Positions 11,383 to 24,200 of a stretch of 64,000 nucleotides of DNA are shown piece by piece. Source of the stretch: Stenocarpella maydis (Eukaryota; Ascomycota; Sordariomycetes; Diaporthales; Diaporthaceae); assembly GCA_002270565.1 (NCBI GenBank), contig NQMI01000163.1:28678-92677 (forward strand), given 5' to 3'. The number at the start of each line of letters is the position of its first letter. Positions within the stretch are counted from its first letter, which is position 1. Under the pieces are notes generated by a model. The model did not search any database and was not told the DNA's origin. It saw only the letters and a list, made by a program, of their open reading frames with translations. The translations under genes and the position numbers were made by a program.

Positions 11383-13163
11383 CGAGCTGCCCGTCTCGGG
11401 ACCGCGGGCGGGCGCTGGTCGCGCTGCGATCCGCTCCACCCACCGACTCTGGGTCGAGCAGAGCACTCAGGTACCAGAACACTCGTAGATGCTTGTGCGC
11501 GGTATTGTTGTCATGGTTGAATGCGCCTGGTAAAGTCGGCAACTCGGTGGGACACCACCGCATGGACAAAGAGACACTGGAGATTATTCATCAACTCGGG
11601 CACGTCCCACGGACGGCCTTGGACGGGGATGAACCCATCCTGGCACCGAGCTTTGGTATTCACCCAGGAAGGCTCCTGTCTCGAGCAGCGACCTGAATCT
11701 TATTCGAGGGTGCCTCGCAGGGACGCATTGAGCAGCATGTACTTGCATAGTCCGCTGTTAGCAGCCGGGTGTCAAGGGACAGATCTTCTACCAAGCTTGC
11801 AGCTTGAGACCATTGAATAGGCCAACCGGTACCTGGCAAGGACCTGACACAAGCAGCAGACCGGAGTGTGAGTGTGCGCGCGTGCTTGTTCAGACAGCGC
11901 GGCTGCTTTGAGCTCCACGCATCCTTGATCTGCCGCCTGCCGAGCCTGTGATGACTGAGCTCAGGATTGAGTTCCGGAATGCGATACCCATCCTTTGCAT
12001 GATGCATCGCCTGCAGTTGGCAGGAGCCGTAGACCTCGAAAAGCGGGCTCTCGAGCCTCCTTCCTCGCGCATCACCACCTCCCCACGCCCGGCGCGGGGC
12101 GGTTGGCTGTTGCCCGCACTGTTGCCGCGTCGAAGCTCAGCTCGTCTTCTCCACTCGCGCCGCCAGCGAGAGGACCAGGGAGCATTGGTATATTTGTCAC
12201 CAACACCAGAAAAATAGCTCTCGTCCCTTGGGCGCCCTCCCGTACGCACGTGTAGATAGGACCCCGACTGCTCGGTATTCTGGGCCGTCAAGGGTGGTGC
12301 ACGAGTACACACAGTAGTGCTACTGCTGAAGACAACCTTTGAGGGCTTTTGGCTGCACACGGTGGCTGGCCTGCCAGCCAGTCGGAGTGAAGGTGACCCT
12401 CCACCCATGGACATGGGCATTCCCCGCAGACTGCAACGTGAGAGGGAGCGGGAGGAGCTACGCGGCGGGCGAGGGGTGGCGAGGGGGTGTGTGAGAGAGA
12501 CGTCCCTGGCAGCCCTCGCCTCTAGTGAGGCTCAGCATGCACTGGTCAACAGAGGTCGCACCCGCATCTGACGAGGCATTGGAGGTCTAGCCTGGGCCAT
12601 TGGGCTCAGTGAGCACGGTCCGGATCTCTGCGGTAGGCGTGCCTCGAGGCCAGTGCCAATTGCATCATGACGTCGAGCTGGAGGGTGCTGTCGTGGTGTG
12701 AGGTGTGTGCTGTGAGGTCGACGTCGAGCCGGGGGGGGGAATGCGAGGGAGGCATGGAATGGAGCCGTAGGGCCAGCCTGTCTCGTCGACGACGTCCCGA
12801 ATCCTTGGAAAACCATCCTCTCAGCTGGCGACGTTGAAAGCGGGGCAGGGAAAACGAGAGGGGTGTGGGCCGGCCGCAAGTGACATCTTGGTGGGGCACG
12901 GCGAGCGTGGCTTTCGAAGAGAGAAGCTGAGCACATGGCCACCCACAGCTTTTCCTCTCTGTGCTCCTCCCCTCGTCTGGCGCCGCCCCGGATTCTTTGC
13001 TCTGTGGAAGAGGCAGAGAGGGCGGAGAGAGGTGTCAAGTGACGCTTGCCATGCCACTCTGACACATGAGCCGAGCACAGAGCAAGAAGAAGGGTGGCAG
13101 GAAGGACGTGATGGCCAAGGGCAGATGGATCGCCTGGGCAGCGGTACGGTACGGAACGGTACA

Positions 13164-13200
13164 TGACCGCAGCCGTGGCCGCAGCCGTGGCCGTGGCCTC
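13164..13200. repeat. GCAGCCGTGGCC short tandem repeat
   Basis: Two full 12-base copies (CGCAGCCGTGGC) followed by a partial CCGTGGC copy. No gene is associated. Confidence 0.65.
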
Positions 13201-16200
13201 GAGGGCACAGCTCCGATCGCACCGAGCTCACGTCCCACTTTCAACAGTGTCAATGGTCTCCCGGGAGGCGGATCACAGAAACCAATAATAATAATCACAA
13301 GAATAATAATACACTCATATATAGGGGTCCTCGGGGCCACCATTCTGGAAACACCTTGCAAGATTGGCTCTTTTTGGCGGCGTCTGTATGTCTGTCTCTC
13401 ATGTCCCCCGGTCCTTGTACCAAGAATGGTTACAGTTCTGGCTTAGTATTCTTCATTCGTGCGCTGTCTTACTGACATAAGCTAGCGTGATAATGCGCTG
13501 GTGTGCCAGTCGTCCATTGCATGAACACAGGTTGTGGTCAGTCAGTCTACCTACGCAGCAACTACCCTGAGTAGTCTACAGAGTACTTTGGATGGCCCCC
13601 CGTCCAGTCACACTGTCGCAACCCCTCCTTTCCCAATCCTCGCTTGCTCCCTCAGCACAACAGTTGCGAGTCAGAAATGCAGCAGCCCCATCCTCCTTCA
13701 GCTACCTAACGCTCATGATGATTTCACATGCTGCGTCGAGTTCTGGGCTGGAGCAGCGCCCAATGGCCCAATGGCCCGCCTAATGGCGGGCGGGAGGCGG
13801 TGCTGGCCCCTCGAGTGAGTGCATCGGACTGCATCGGTACCTGTGGTGATCCAGAAACCAGCTGCATGGGAGCTCAGGGATCAGCTATGCAAAAGAGTGT
13901 CTCATGACACTCCCACCGCGCTAATCCTGCCTTTAGTTTGAGGTTGGACTCCTCATCTAGCTTCAACGGCCTGCCCCGTGTGTTTGTGTTCGGTATGGAA
14001 CGGCCCTCGGATGGCCTGTCGCGCACCGACTCGTTTGCTAGGGCTGATGCTGTTCCCGTGTCTATCATCTAGTATGTAGGTATGTGCTTTGCATGCTCCT
14101 TGCTGAGGGCAAAAGGCTCTGATCCATCCTCAGTGAAGAAAAGAACTGGCAGCGCCAGGCCTCGCCGCGCCACACTCTCCCACCTGCTCTCTGAGACCGG
14201 GCCATTCGGACTCACAGCGGTGGCGCTCCCCTCGCTTGTCGCCTACCAGCTTGCAGCTGTCGTGGCAGGTGGCCGCCGCCTCACAACCGCAGCTGGCTGA
14301 TGAGGCTTGCCTGTCTCGCCAGACCTGTCTCAGACATGAAGATAGGTTGAGCCACCCAAACAGTCGCCAACCCGAAGCAGGGCACGCTGAGACTTGCAGA
14401 GACGAGGAATGCCATCTTCGCGTATGCGCGTTCCAGCCAGGCTCGAGCACCGATGACGCTTTCGCCTGCTTGTCACGGCCTGCTTGTGTGCTGTGCTGTA
14501 TCCACAATACTGCGTCCGAGGCCTCTTCCCCTGCACGTTGCCTCACTCTGTCACTGCCCAGAAGCAGTCTATCCTGCACAAGATCATCCTGGCAAGTTGC
14601 CTGCAGCTTTGGCTCGTGGATACCAAAGTTACAGCAGGTCCTCCCGGGGTGCCTGTTGCAGGCCAGGACAGCTCAGCTCGCTTCGCTGCGTGTCCAGGCG
14701 CGGGTGCTGTTTGGGATCGAGTTCTCTTTTACGAGAGCATGGTCCGTCAGCACAAAGAGCGGATCCCACATGTTTCGCCTCGTGTTGCGATCCCTTGCGA
14801 TCTGCTTTTTTGATTCGGAGATTTCAGTTTGGGTTGAGCGGCGTCAAGCTCCGGCTCATAGGGCTGACGCTGGCGAAAGCCTCCTGAAAGCCACCGTTGC
14901 AGCTGATGAACCCCCCGGGAACGCCTCTGCTAGCGTGGACCCCTTGGATCATGACTCGGCCTCCAGTGACACCCACAGCCTCGATACGCAAGTCTCGCCT
15001 GACGTTGCATATCTACGTAGCAGCAAGAAAAGGAAGAGAAAAAGCCTGTACGGAATCTAGCAAGCAGCCTGCCTGGTCGACCCAAAGGACACGCTGCGCC
15101 GGATCAGCACGACCGGACCGCCTGATGAGCTAGGGCCTGGCTCGCGCGAACCTTCTCATTGATTCTGCATTGTTCAATCATCGGCCTGTCTTGAGCCAAA
15201 CAACATTCCGCCGGGTAGAACCGACTCGTTTAGACACAGCCGTGCTTGGCACTACAAAAACAAACATCGTGAGCACTTCGTTTCCCTGGTCGTGTATCAC
15301 CTAGACATCATGCCCGTCTGTAAAGCCACGTTATGCAAGGTCCTGAAATAGCCCGGGGGGGTGGCATGTGGTCGTGGGCTCGGGGCTTCGCTGTGGGGCT
15401 TTCCCAACACAGATCGGTAGGCGGCAGGTCAGGTACGAGATCTCACACCTTTTTGTCCTTTACATATATATATATGTATATTCGGTGAGCCGCGAGCATC
15501 CACGCCGTGATTGGCGAGCGCCCCACCTGAGTTTGATGCCTTTGTGCTCAAGTCTAATCCCAACGCTGCAGCCAATCTGAGAGATATTGTGCTCCGTGGT
15601 GGCTATGCGGTGCTTCCCATCCCCCGAGCGCCTGATCATCAGACCAACAACCAGCAAAGAGCTCCTCGAGAAGGTTTGGTGCAACCTCGCTGAGCGGTGA
15701 CCTCGCAAGCAATCATATTCGCTCATTTCACACCGAATATCCACTCCTCGATCGGCAGCCCGAGACTTAGACGTTTACGCTCTCTTTTTAATGCGGCAAA
15801 ACGACGGTCTGTTTGAGCCTCGGAGTAAAGCAGTGCATGTTTTTCTGTCCCTGTGCCTGTGCCTGAGAAGCGCATGCTTGCATTTCTGGTGGCCGCGCAG
15901 GCCCAAAGTTAGATGGTAGCATCAATGCTACCTATATCGATATGGGACTCTTTGCGGATTTGACCGTCTCTTCGAAATTTTAACACGCTTAGACCTGGTA
16001 CCAACAAGGCCGACACCACCCTGGCTGACGGCGGATGAGCCGGACACAGCCGTCCCGCCCTGTGAGCTCGTGGCATTCGGGACAAAAGTCAGCAGGAGCT
16101 TCGAGCCGCGGTACACAACCCAACACACCAGTGTTTGTGTCAGTATGAGCATACAAGCTCTTTCTTCTCTCTGATGTGTGTCCAGCCCAGGTGGCACCAC

Positions 16201-19200
16201 GTCGGTGTCCATCATTCCATAGGTATCCCGACCAGCTGCAAGTGGCCCGTCACAAATGACAGCGGCCGGCCTGCATAGCAAGCTCAGCCACACGTCCTCT
16301 CTCGTGACGTCCGCAACTACTCACCGTAGCAGCGGGGAGAGGGGGCCCAGCAACTGCTCTGCTGGGAGGGTCGTCGAAGAAGGGCAGGCATCAGCAGCAA
16401 TAATGTACAAAGCAGCATTCAAATAACACGGTGGCGCCACACACTCTCTCTTTGCCTTCCCGTCGGCATCAACAACACACGCACACCTGCTACTACTACG
16501 GCATTCCCGCCACTATCTGTCTGCGCTGCTATGCCAGTATTGCAACCATGCTGCCGTTGCATTGCAGCAGTTGGGTGTTCGGAGCATGGACGGCTCTCTC
16601 GCAAAGCGTGCCTGGACAGGGCTGCTTGCTACGACTACTATACACTACTATGTATACTACTGCCGGCCCACCTCTTACCACAAAAAGCCCACCAATACCC
16701 ACCTGTACATTATTAGGGGCCCAGCCCAAGTGGTAAGCTCCTGGGGTGTAGGGTAAGCTTTGAGGCCTGATGGCACTCACGTGCCAGCCCGATCGAGCGA
16801 CGTGCAGGGCACCAGGCCACCAACCCCTTGTCCCTTTTGCGGATGGTCCCGTACAAGGGCCAGAAACGGGTTTGTTGGATGGATGGGCGGTGTCATGCGC
16901 TGTTGAACCTTTATATGGTGGGCTGGTGGTTTCCTTCCTGCCATGTCCTGTCAGGGTGTGTGTGCGTGTGCGTGCGGGTATGTTTCTATGTTACCTATAG
17001 GGCCAGCTTTATGGATGCCCCGGTATTACAAGATGCGCAAGCGAGTCCGATCTGCGCCTAAACAAGGTCATATGTTGCCTGGATTAGGATGTCGTTCGCT
17101 GCGACAACACACCGGTGTGCCAGAGTCATGCATGGAGGAATTGGCATATAGGATGATCATGTTCTCCATGCGACCACGTTGCGTGGGCTGTGTCACTTCA
17201 ACGCCATAAAAACACCGTCATGTCTGGAGTGGCAATCTTTGAGTGACTTGAGGAGTTCCCCCACGCGGGCGAAGGCTCGTTTTGGAAAGAGTATCCAGGC
17301 TAAGATATCTCAGCCCTTGTTTGCATGGGAGGAACTGGCGGCATACGCAATGGTCTGAGGACAGACCTGAGTGCAAGTCGTCGTGGCTACTGCACTTCAG
17401 ACGACCGTGACACGCTTCGGACAGGCAATAGGAGGTGATGATAGCTGGATGCGTTGACCGAGACGAATTGATGAGCACGCATGCAGCTTTCTGCGGTTCT
17501 CTTTGCTCGCACCACAGAGGCAGTCACAAATGAGAAAAGATGGTTATCATGCGGCGCCGCCACTCTTCAGCCTCCCCAGCACGGTTGTGGCGCATCTTTA
17601 ATCAATGTAGATTGGCTTTGGAACCGGCACTTTGCCTGCAGCGCCAATATAGTGACCGAAGGCTTGTCCTGGCGAGTTCAGAGTTCCTCGCCAATAATGT
17701 GCAGAACAGCTTTCACAGCCCAGCCGGCTTGCCAGGACTGACAATCTGACTATCCAACGGTCACTGAAGCTTATAGAGCTTTTATCGGGATAGGGATACC
17801 CTGACATCTCATACTATTCTATTCTACTTGACAGTGTTGGTGCGGCGGGTGCTCGAGTTCTGATAGATACCTAGGTATGATAGGTAACTTGCCTATGTTG
17901 TAAGGAAGTCTTGGTCATTAATACATCAAATAGAGGCATTACAGATGGCAGAGTGATTTCTATTGGATACATGCATATCTAAATACGGACTTCTGTATAA
18001 TATGCGATTCCACAGGTCTGTTTACGATTGTCGAAATCGATGAGCTTGCGACCCAGGATAGCAGGTTGAACAGGCCGCCATCATGGCCCAGTGTCTGTGC
18101 AATAGCCAGCTGAAACTACTCCTTCAGTACCTACTCTCAATTTGCAGACACTTTTCGTGATGCGGATCTCATGAACAGAACAGCTCACAATGCTGATGCC
18201 CTCGTAAGTCCGCTCTTAGAGGCATTGTGTCATATACCCAGGTAGAATCAACATAAGCGTAAGCGTATAAGGGTTCGGATGTCGATCTCCTGACATATAG
18301 AGGTGCTCCCAGAATCCTCAAAAAGCAGTAACTGACGTATGTTCTAGCTTTTGCAAATCAATTAAATCAAAGGCCAGTAGAACTTGGACTTTTCCCATTT
18401 TCTCCTGCGAAAATAGACTCTTTACTTTTACCAAGTTGTAATTGTTTACTAAGCTGTCTACAGGTTACAAAGGTGTCATTCACGGACCCTTGTCGATTTA
18501 CATCTTAATCGTAGAACACCTTGCAGTTGCGACGATCATAAGACGTTCTGGCTTTAGCGTCACATGATTTCTACAGACAGACGAGTTACCACTATACATA
18601 AGCGAGGAAATGGGACATAAGGACTCAAAGCCTATCTAGCCTCCTGGGGTGGGAATTTTGCCCTCGTCCACTGGCCTGCAACTCGTCGCTCCTCACACAT
18701 TTGGCACAAACTACCAGGCCAAAGTTAGGCGGGTTAAATAAAAGGCAGAGTGAGTATGAATTTTAGGAAGTAGCTTGGCAGAGCTTAAGAATGGAAGGGA
18801 TTCAAGTACTCTTACCATCCAGAGATGCAACATCAAGACCTTTCGAGCTTCCCCAGGTAAAATGGAGCGGGGTGGGGTTTACTTCCGGGAATCTGCATTA
18901 AACTCGCTAGGGAAATACAAATGATAGTACAATGTAGGCATGTGCTTTTTATGTTGGCATTTTAATTTACCACTTGTGCATAGAAATCAATATAATTATA
19001 TGGTTGTGGGTTCTAAAAACCATCCTGCATGACAGCACAGGGAAAGAACTTTGAAATGATTACATCTCTAACAAAAACTTTGCTATCTTAATGGCACGCA
19101 CTTCTATGAATAGGCGGTGTACTCTGTCCCTTATTCTTCTCTCTCAAAGCGTATGCAGGAGACATTGAACAGGTCTATTGCGGACTCCCCTCCCCCCGTC

Positions 19201-19261
19201 AACGTGCGAACTTCGCCCCTGAAGACAAACGGTCTGCTCGAGATTGCCAACTTGGCCATGT

Positions 19262-20037
19262 TATCAGCTACTCTGTTCCTGGCATCTTACCTTTTAGTTT
19301 CAAGCGCTCAACGTCCTCCTCACGGCTGTCACCGCCGAGCTTCCTCCTCTTGATGCACCTGGCCAGCCCGGGCGACCTCGTTCTCAATCATTTGTTCTCA
19401 CTCTCGTTCCCGACCCTGGGCATCGGCCTCTTGTTAGGCCCGCATTGTCTCCGCAAGGCCTACTCGGGCACGAACTTCCATCTCTACACGGGTGAAGCTC
19501 CTCTTGCTGGCGCAGCCGCACCTCGTGCTCTCGCCTGAGTGAATTGCTACGGTGGAGAACTTCTCCATCCGAGAATGAGTCTCCCGACGAGTATGAATGG
19601 ACTGAGGGCGCGCGGTATACGGCTATGCTCGGCCCCGGGCGGGTGCCAATCTGTGTGGGATGTGAACCTCGGAGGTGAGGCCGATGTTGAGGAAGAACGA
19701 GGCCGGAGTAGGGTTCAAATCGGTTCCGTTCGGGGTCCACTCGTCTCGGTGATCCTGGTGGTGATGGCTTCCTCTGGCTGTAACTCCCTGGAATCCTAAT
19801 GGAGCTTACCGGAGGCCGAGGAGGTGGCGAGGGAGGTGGGAGTAATTGACTAGGTGAAGGTCCTGGACCAGGTTCGTCCCCGAACGTGTGTCCCTCGCTC
19901 AGAGGGTCGTGAGGCCTCGGGGGCGGATCGTGAGGTGGAGGACCGCCACCACCCTCTCCCGGCCGCTTTGGGCGCTTGTAATCAGGCCCCTAGTGCGGTA
20001 GCTTATGCAACAGGCCTCGCAAGTCGTCCTGCGTCAT
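19262..20037 (-). pseudogene. Decayed gene for a disordered, Pro-rich then Glu/Arg-rich coiled-coil protein
   Basis: Reading from 20037, an ATG starts MTQDDLRGLLHKLPH followed by TAG. The same frame then stays open for about 200 codons (19989-19384), far longer than expected in this block. It gives a Pro/Gly/His-rich segment and then a segment with RRVDPERNRFEPYSG and SYSSGDSFSDGEV. Near 19500 the sense moves to another frame, with Glu/Arg-rich heptads (RVEMEVRARVGLAETMRA, EQMIENEVARAGQVHQ, EEEARR) broken by TAA, TGA and TGA. After a further shift it continues as REEDVERLKLK. Each stop could derive from CAG, CAA or CGA by a C-to-T change. The family is not identified. A spliced intact gene is unlikely given the internal stops, but expression was not excluded. 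Confidence 0.45.
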
Positions 20038-20558
20038 CTTATATCTTAGTCCCTAGATTGACGAGAAACCCCAGAGGCAAATCACGATGCTGATACGCAA
20101 GACTGCACATGCATATATGAGAAACCAGACAGGGTCTGAGTTAATTAAGGTGAATACGGCCTGCTTGAAGGAAAATTTAGATCGAATCTTTTGCATTCCT
20201 CATCGTGGCTTTGGTTTGACTTACTGCGACAAACGCGATGGGGGTGAAAAGGACAGGAAGAGCTGTGGACATCATCAAGATCCAGTTCGGGCTCCCACTA
20301 GAAAGGCTAAACTCCTACTCAGAAGTCAGAAAGCCACCGATTCAAACAGAACACGGCAGTAGAATAAAAATCTTAGAAACGCACGAGTTGTGGTGCTGTT
20401 TTGAATCTCTCAGAGAAGAATTTATACTTGGCTTCGGAGTCGTCCAATTCATTCTGTACTATGTAGATTCTCTACTTCATCGTACAGAGTCTGAGTCGTT
20501 AGCGTGAACTCGGGCGGATCTTTCAGGGATTGGACGATGGTTATTAGCCAAAGAAAAC

Positions 20559-20945
20559 TTACATATATAGAATCCATGTCTTGAAGGTTTTACGGCACTT
20601 ACCAGCGTAATTGACGAGCCTCCAAATCTTCCTCAGCACTGTCTTATGCACTGGTATACCTTCTTGGCAATACGACATGTGAATAAGAGTCTTACTCAGC
20701 GGAGAACTCCGTGAGAAGACACTTGTAATTCTCTTCCCTTGGTGGAGAGACTGTTGATCATATCTCCAGATCTTTGGCCCCTTAATGTTCGGTTCAATCT
20801 CTGCCGGTATATGGCACTTGGGGAGACTCAAAACTTCCCCATAGATGGTTTGATAATGGTAGAAGAATGTCGTGAAGCTATTGAAATATTGATGTAACGC
20901 AATGTGAATATATAGCGGCTGTTCCATCAGAGCATCAAATACCAT
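20559..20945 (-). other. Uncharacterised open frame in the AT-rich block
   Basis: An open frame of 128 codons (MVFDALMEQPLYIHIALHQY onward) has a more protein-like amino-acid mix than other frames of this region. No domain is recognised. It has no start context or partner exons that I could define, and it may be another decayed gene or element fragment. Confidence 0.2.
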
Positions 20946-21300
20946 TCTGAACGGCGCTTGTTGAAATAGACCTCTAAGCGCGAGGCAAAATTGCGTAGGG
21001 GGCGGCCCTCGGCGTCAGAGACAAGCACCAACAGGGTCGAGGCCATGATTCGAGGTCCAAGCCTTGTTCTTCAGCGAACAAATCCATGTTCCCACTGTCG
21101 TCTCGCTCTTTGAATCCCCTGGGGTGATGGACCAAGCATGTCAGCATTTACTTGTCGAAGACTTCACTGGCAGGCTAAAGTATGTTGGAGTCCTATGGTG
21201 ATAATGCATACTCTTAATTTGGTCTTAGCTGATATCACTCAATCCTCCTTTATATCGCTTAAGGCGACCACTAGGCCCACGAAGCCTTAGGCCCGACCAA

Positions 21301-21747
21301 ATGCTTCGCTCTGGGCCAGACAGGATTTCCTCGGGCTGGCTAGACCCCAACCTGGCCGACATCCCAAGTCATTTTGCGGTGGAAACCTATATCCTGAAAC
21401 TGGTTTTCGATATCTCTCACAGCCGGTCCATCGTCATGCTGGACGACCCTATGCACCAGGTGTTTCAGCAAAGTTCCCTCAGCTGTGATACGGAGTTCCG
21501 ATCGCGCACAAGACAGGCCGACCTTACAAGATTACCAAGCCGTCGTACTCAGGGCCGCCCAACTGCCCAAACTGCAGGAGTGGGAATACCCGGCCGGCCT
21601 GCACTACTCTGCATCGTCCGTTGTGGCGGAGCAAGAGTGATATTCCCGGCATCTTATCCGACGTGCCTAGTACCAATAGATCCAACTTTATATGTCACGA
21701 AAACCCGAGCAGAGAGCCGCATATCAAAGATACAGGCCCAGAAGTGA
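21301..21747 (+). other. Uncharacterised open frame in a GC-normal patch of the AT-rich block
   Basis: 148 codons open, with no recognisable domain. An overlapping frame over about 21490-21815 also stays open and contains a CxxC pair (PNCPNCRSGN). Either or both could be remnants of one frameshifted gene. Nothing further can be supported. Confidence 0.18.
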
Positions 21748-23273
21748 CCAGAATTCATACGAGGGGATTAACGGAAATCATAGATCAACCGCAAATATAT
21801 AGCCTTCGGCGCTGATATTCGCCGCTTTGCAAGGGCTGAACGCTTACTGATCTCAGCCCTTTTGGGAACTGACACCGATAAGTCAATATGCGTCCTGACT
21901 CAGCTGCCCTAGCACATTCTGGGCTGGACGGTAGCGTCAAGAGCCCAATAGATGCTGTGAGCTAGCGGAAGGTGGGTGTTGTGGCGGCCATTGCCTGTGT
22001 GGCGCAAGGCTCTGAGGTTCATAGCAGGTGTTCGCCGGGCAATAAGCACTTGAGAGCGGGGAAATACTACCACGGGTATCCGCATGGAGAGCTGGCAATA
22101 GTCAATCACACAAAGTCTTGTGTGTGTCGGTGTACTTATATAGGATCCTCTTGACATCTGTCAAAGAAGTCTAGAGCTATTAGGCGGTCCCGCCGGATGA
22201 CGGGGGAGACCCGTCATTGCTTGCTCTTTTGATCCGTTGGTGTAGCTGGTTACGGCTGGCAGCCCTCTGACAAGATCTCACTTAGCTCATCATGACACAG
22301 GATGATGGACTGAGCGTAGGTCTTAGCATAGTTGTGATGCAAACAAACTGGACCTAAAGTTCTGAAAAATGATCAGGTTATATAAGCAAATATTTAGGAA
22401 GCCTTTGCACTCATGTTTGACCCTTGTATTGTTATATATTCATTTTTAAATGCAGTGACTATTATATCTTAAGCCTACTGTTAGCATCATTGTGTGTATT
22501 ATCCAATGCTGACTCACCGAGTGTTTATTGCTGTGTGAAGGGATCGCCTGCAACTCTTTCTTCTTCTTCTTCTGGTTTTTTTGCCCTTTTTTGTTTGAAA
22601 AAAAAAAGAGGGAACCAAAAAAAACGAAGAGCATTGCGATTGTATTAAGACTGAAACCACTTCAATGAATTGATGGCAAAACAGCGGAATTGTAAGTTTG
22701 CAGTAGTATATCAGTTGTGTCATCTAAGACTCGGACTTGTTCTTCTGAGATGTCACTAGTTTATCCTCAGAAAAAATCGAAAATCAAATGTTACCTCCAT
22801 CTGTTTTCGTTCTTAATCTGGTCACAACCCGCCGCTTTTTTATCCGCCCCCCCCCCAAAAAAAAAAGAAAAGAAAAACGGCAGCAGCAGCCCCTCCATAC
22901 AATCGTAAACATTCAAAGACGCAGCATTAGATATGTTACGTCTAGACTTTAGAACTGGAGCGATAATTTCAGTTGACTGATCGTCAGTCGTAGATATTAT
23001 GAAAACTCTTTTAATTATTACTATTGTCCTGGACACAGCTAACAGTCCAGGGGTAGAGGGAGTGCATGGGTTATAGAGGCACTTGAGTAAGTATAACAGA
23101 TCGGAGAAATACATCTTGCTTAAACAAGAAGGGAGCGTAAGTCGAGTAGATGTAGATTATCTTATTTTGTGATTGCCTTTGCAGTACCATTGCCGAAGAA
23201 TCACGCTACCATCGCCCATTTGATACTGATATCTTGGTGTGACATGGTAGCTTCTGGCTCACGCACTAGGCTT

Positions 23274-23309
23274 GCAAAAAAAAAAAGAAATAAAAAAAAA
23301 AAAAAAAAA
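23274..23309. repeat. Poly(A) tract
   Basis: An A-run interrupted by a few G and T bases. It could be the poly(A) end of an old non-LTR insertion on the plus strand, but no target-site duplication or element body was recognised. Confidence 0.55.
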
Positions 23310-24200
23310 TGTTTATTTGCTGTTCAAGCAATGCACAGCGGAATCGATTGTCCAGAGTCTACTCTGTCTCTTTCCCAACTGGGACAATCATTGTCGATCC
23401 GTCTTTGACATTTTCGCCCAGCTCTAACCAGCCCCGTAAGTAGCCATGGTAGGTCGTAACAAAGAGGTGAGGTAAATGAATCCAGCTCTATCTACCATAA
23501 TACTTGTTCTGACAGGTTGGTTTCCACATCACACATCCGAGGCTATGGTCCCCCAAATTTAGACTACATTCGCACCGATCGGAGCCGCATCCGAACCACA
23601 AGTTTGAAGTTCGAGGGGGAAAAAAAAAATGAGTGACTCAAATACATCTAAACTTACGGTCGGCTGGCTGAATCCGGACCAGCGCCGGGGGGCGAGACAA
23701 GGTTCGGTTGGGATTTCTCAGCCATCGCACAAGAGACAACAGAGAGTTTGATCGGTCGTGTTGCAAGTGAAATGATGATTGATCATTAGATCACTCCACG
23801 CATAGCCACTGCCCGCTGATAAACATAGGCGCCAGACGGCCACTCCCGAGACTTATTGGGGAGCCCCTGCCCGGACAGTGAAAGAATCAGGTCACATGCC
23901 TCGATAATACAACAACCCCCTCAACGAGAACGGGGTCAGGCGGGATGAGCATTGCCCTCTCAGTATCTACTAGGCCAGATCAAAAGTAGCACTGATCTGT
24001 CTGGCCACGAATGGCATCTGACTCGGTAGCTCCATGTCACTGGCCCCTCTACTGAGGGAATATCAACCTTGCGTCCGATCCTATGGAGTAGTAATACCTA
24101 GGCACGACGGCCTGGCTAGAATCCTTACAGTAGAAGGCCTAGAGGGTATGGCGCGTTGTGGTCAGACGTACATAAACGCCACCCTCTCTATTCACAATTA

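Larger units (their letters stand above)
10001..17829. other. Gene-poor region, no supported gene
   Basis: No recognisable protein domain, RNA gene or spliced gene was found on either strand. Many short open frames exist because the DNA is GC-rich. The longest, 14236-15060 plus (274 codons), is Ser/Cys/Ala-rich without a domain, and I do not call it. Small repeats at 11320-11380 (GGGCCT units) and 13164-13200 (CAGCCGTGGC units) are noted separately. Confidence 0.4.
17830..24200. other. AT-rich, decayed block (probable RIP-affected DNA)
   Basis: Base composition drops from GC-rich to clearly AT-rich, most strongly at about 17.85-19.1, 20.1-21.0 and 22.2-23.6 kb, with many TpA steps and A or T runs (for example 22590-22625 and 23274-23309). 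Stretches of normal GC sit between (about 19.1-20.1 and 21.3-21.7 kb). No intact gene is present. Composition, TpA richness and the nonsense-mutated frame at 19.26-20.04 kb fit old repeated DNA altered by repeat-induced point mutation. No transposase, reverse transcriptase or terminal repeat was recognised, so the element type stays unknown. Confidence 0.5.

Noticed and set aside
14236..15060. 274-codon open frame on the plus strand
   Set aside because: Ser/Cys/Ala/Leu-rich without any motif or plausible partner exon. Overlapping frames are equally open. Not enough to call a gene.
22180..22270. tRNA-like stretch (GTTGGTGTAGCTGGTTAC)
   Set aside because: It resembles a D-arm by eye, but no matching acceptor stem, anticodon arm or T-loop could be laid out.
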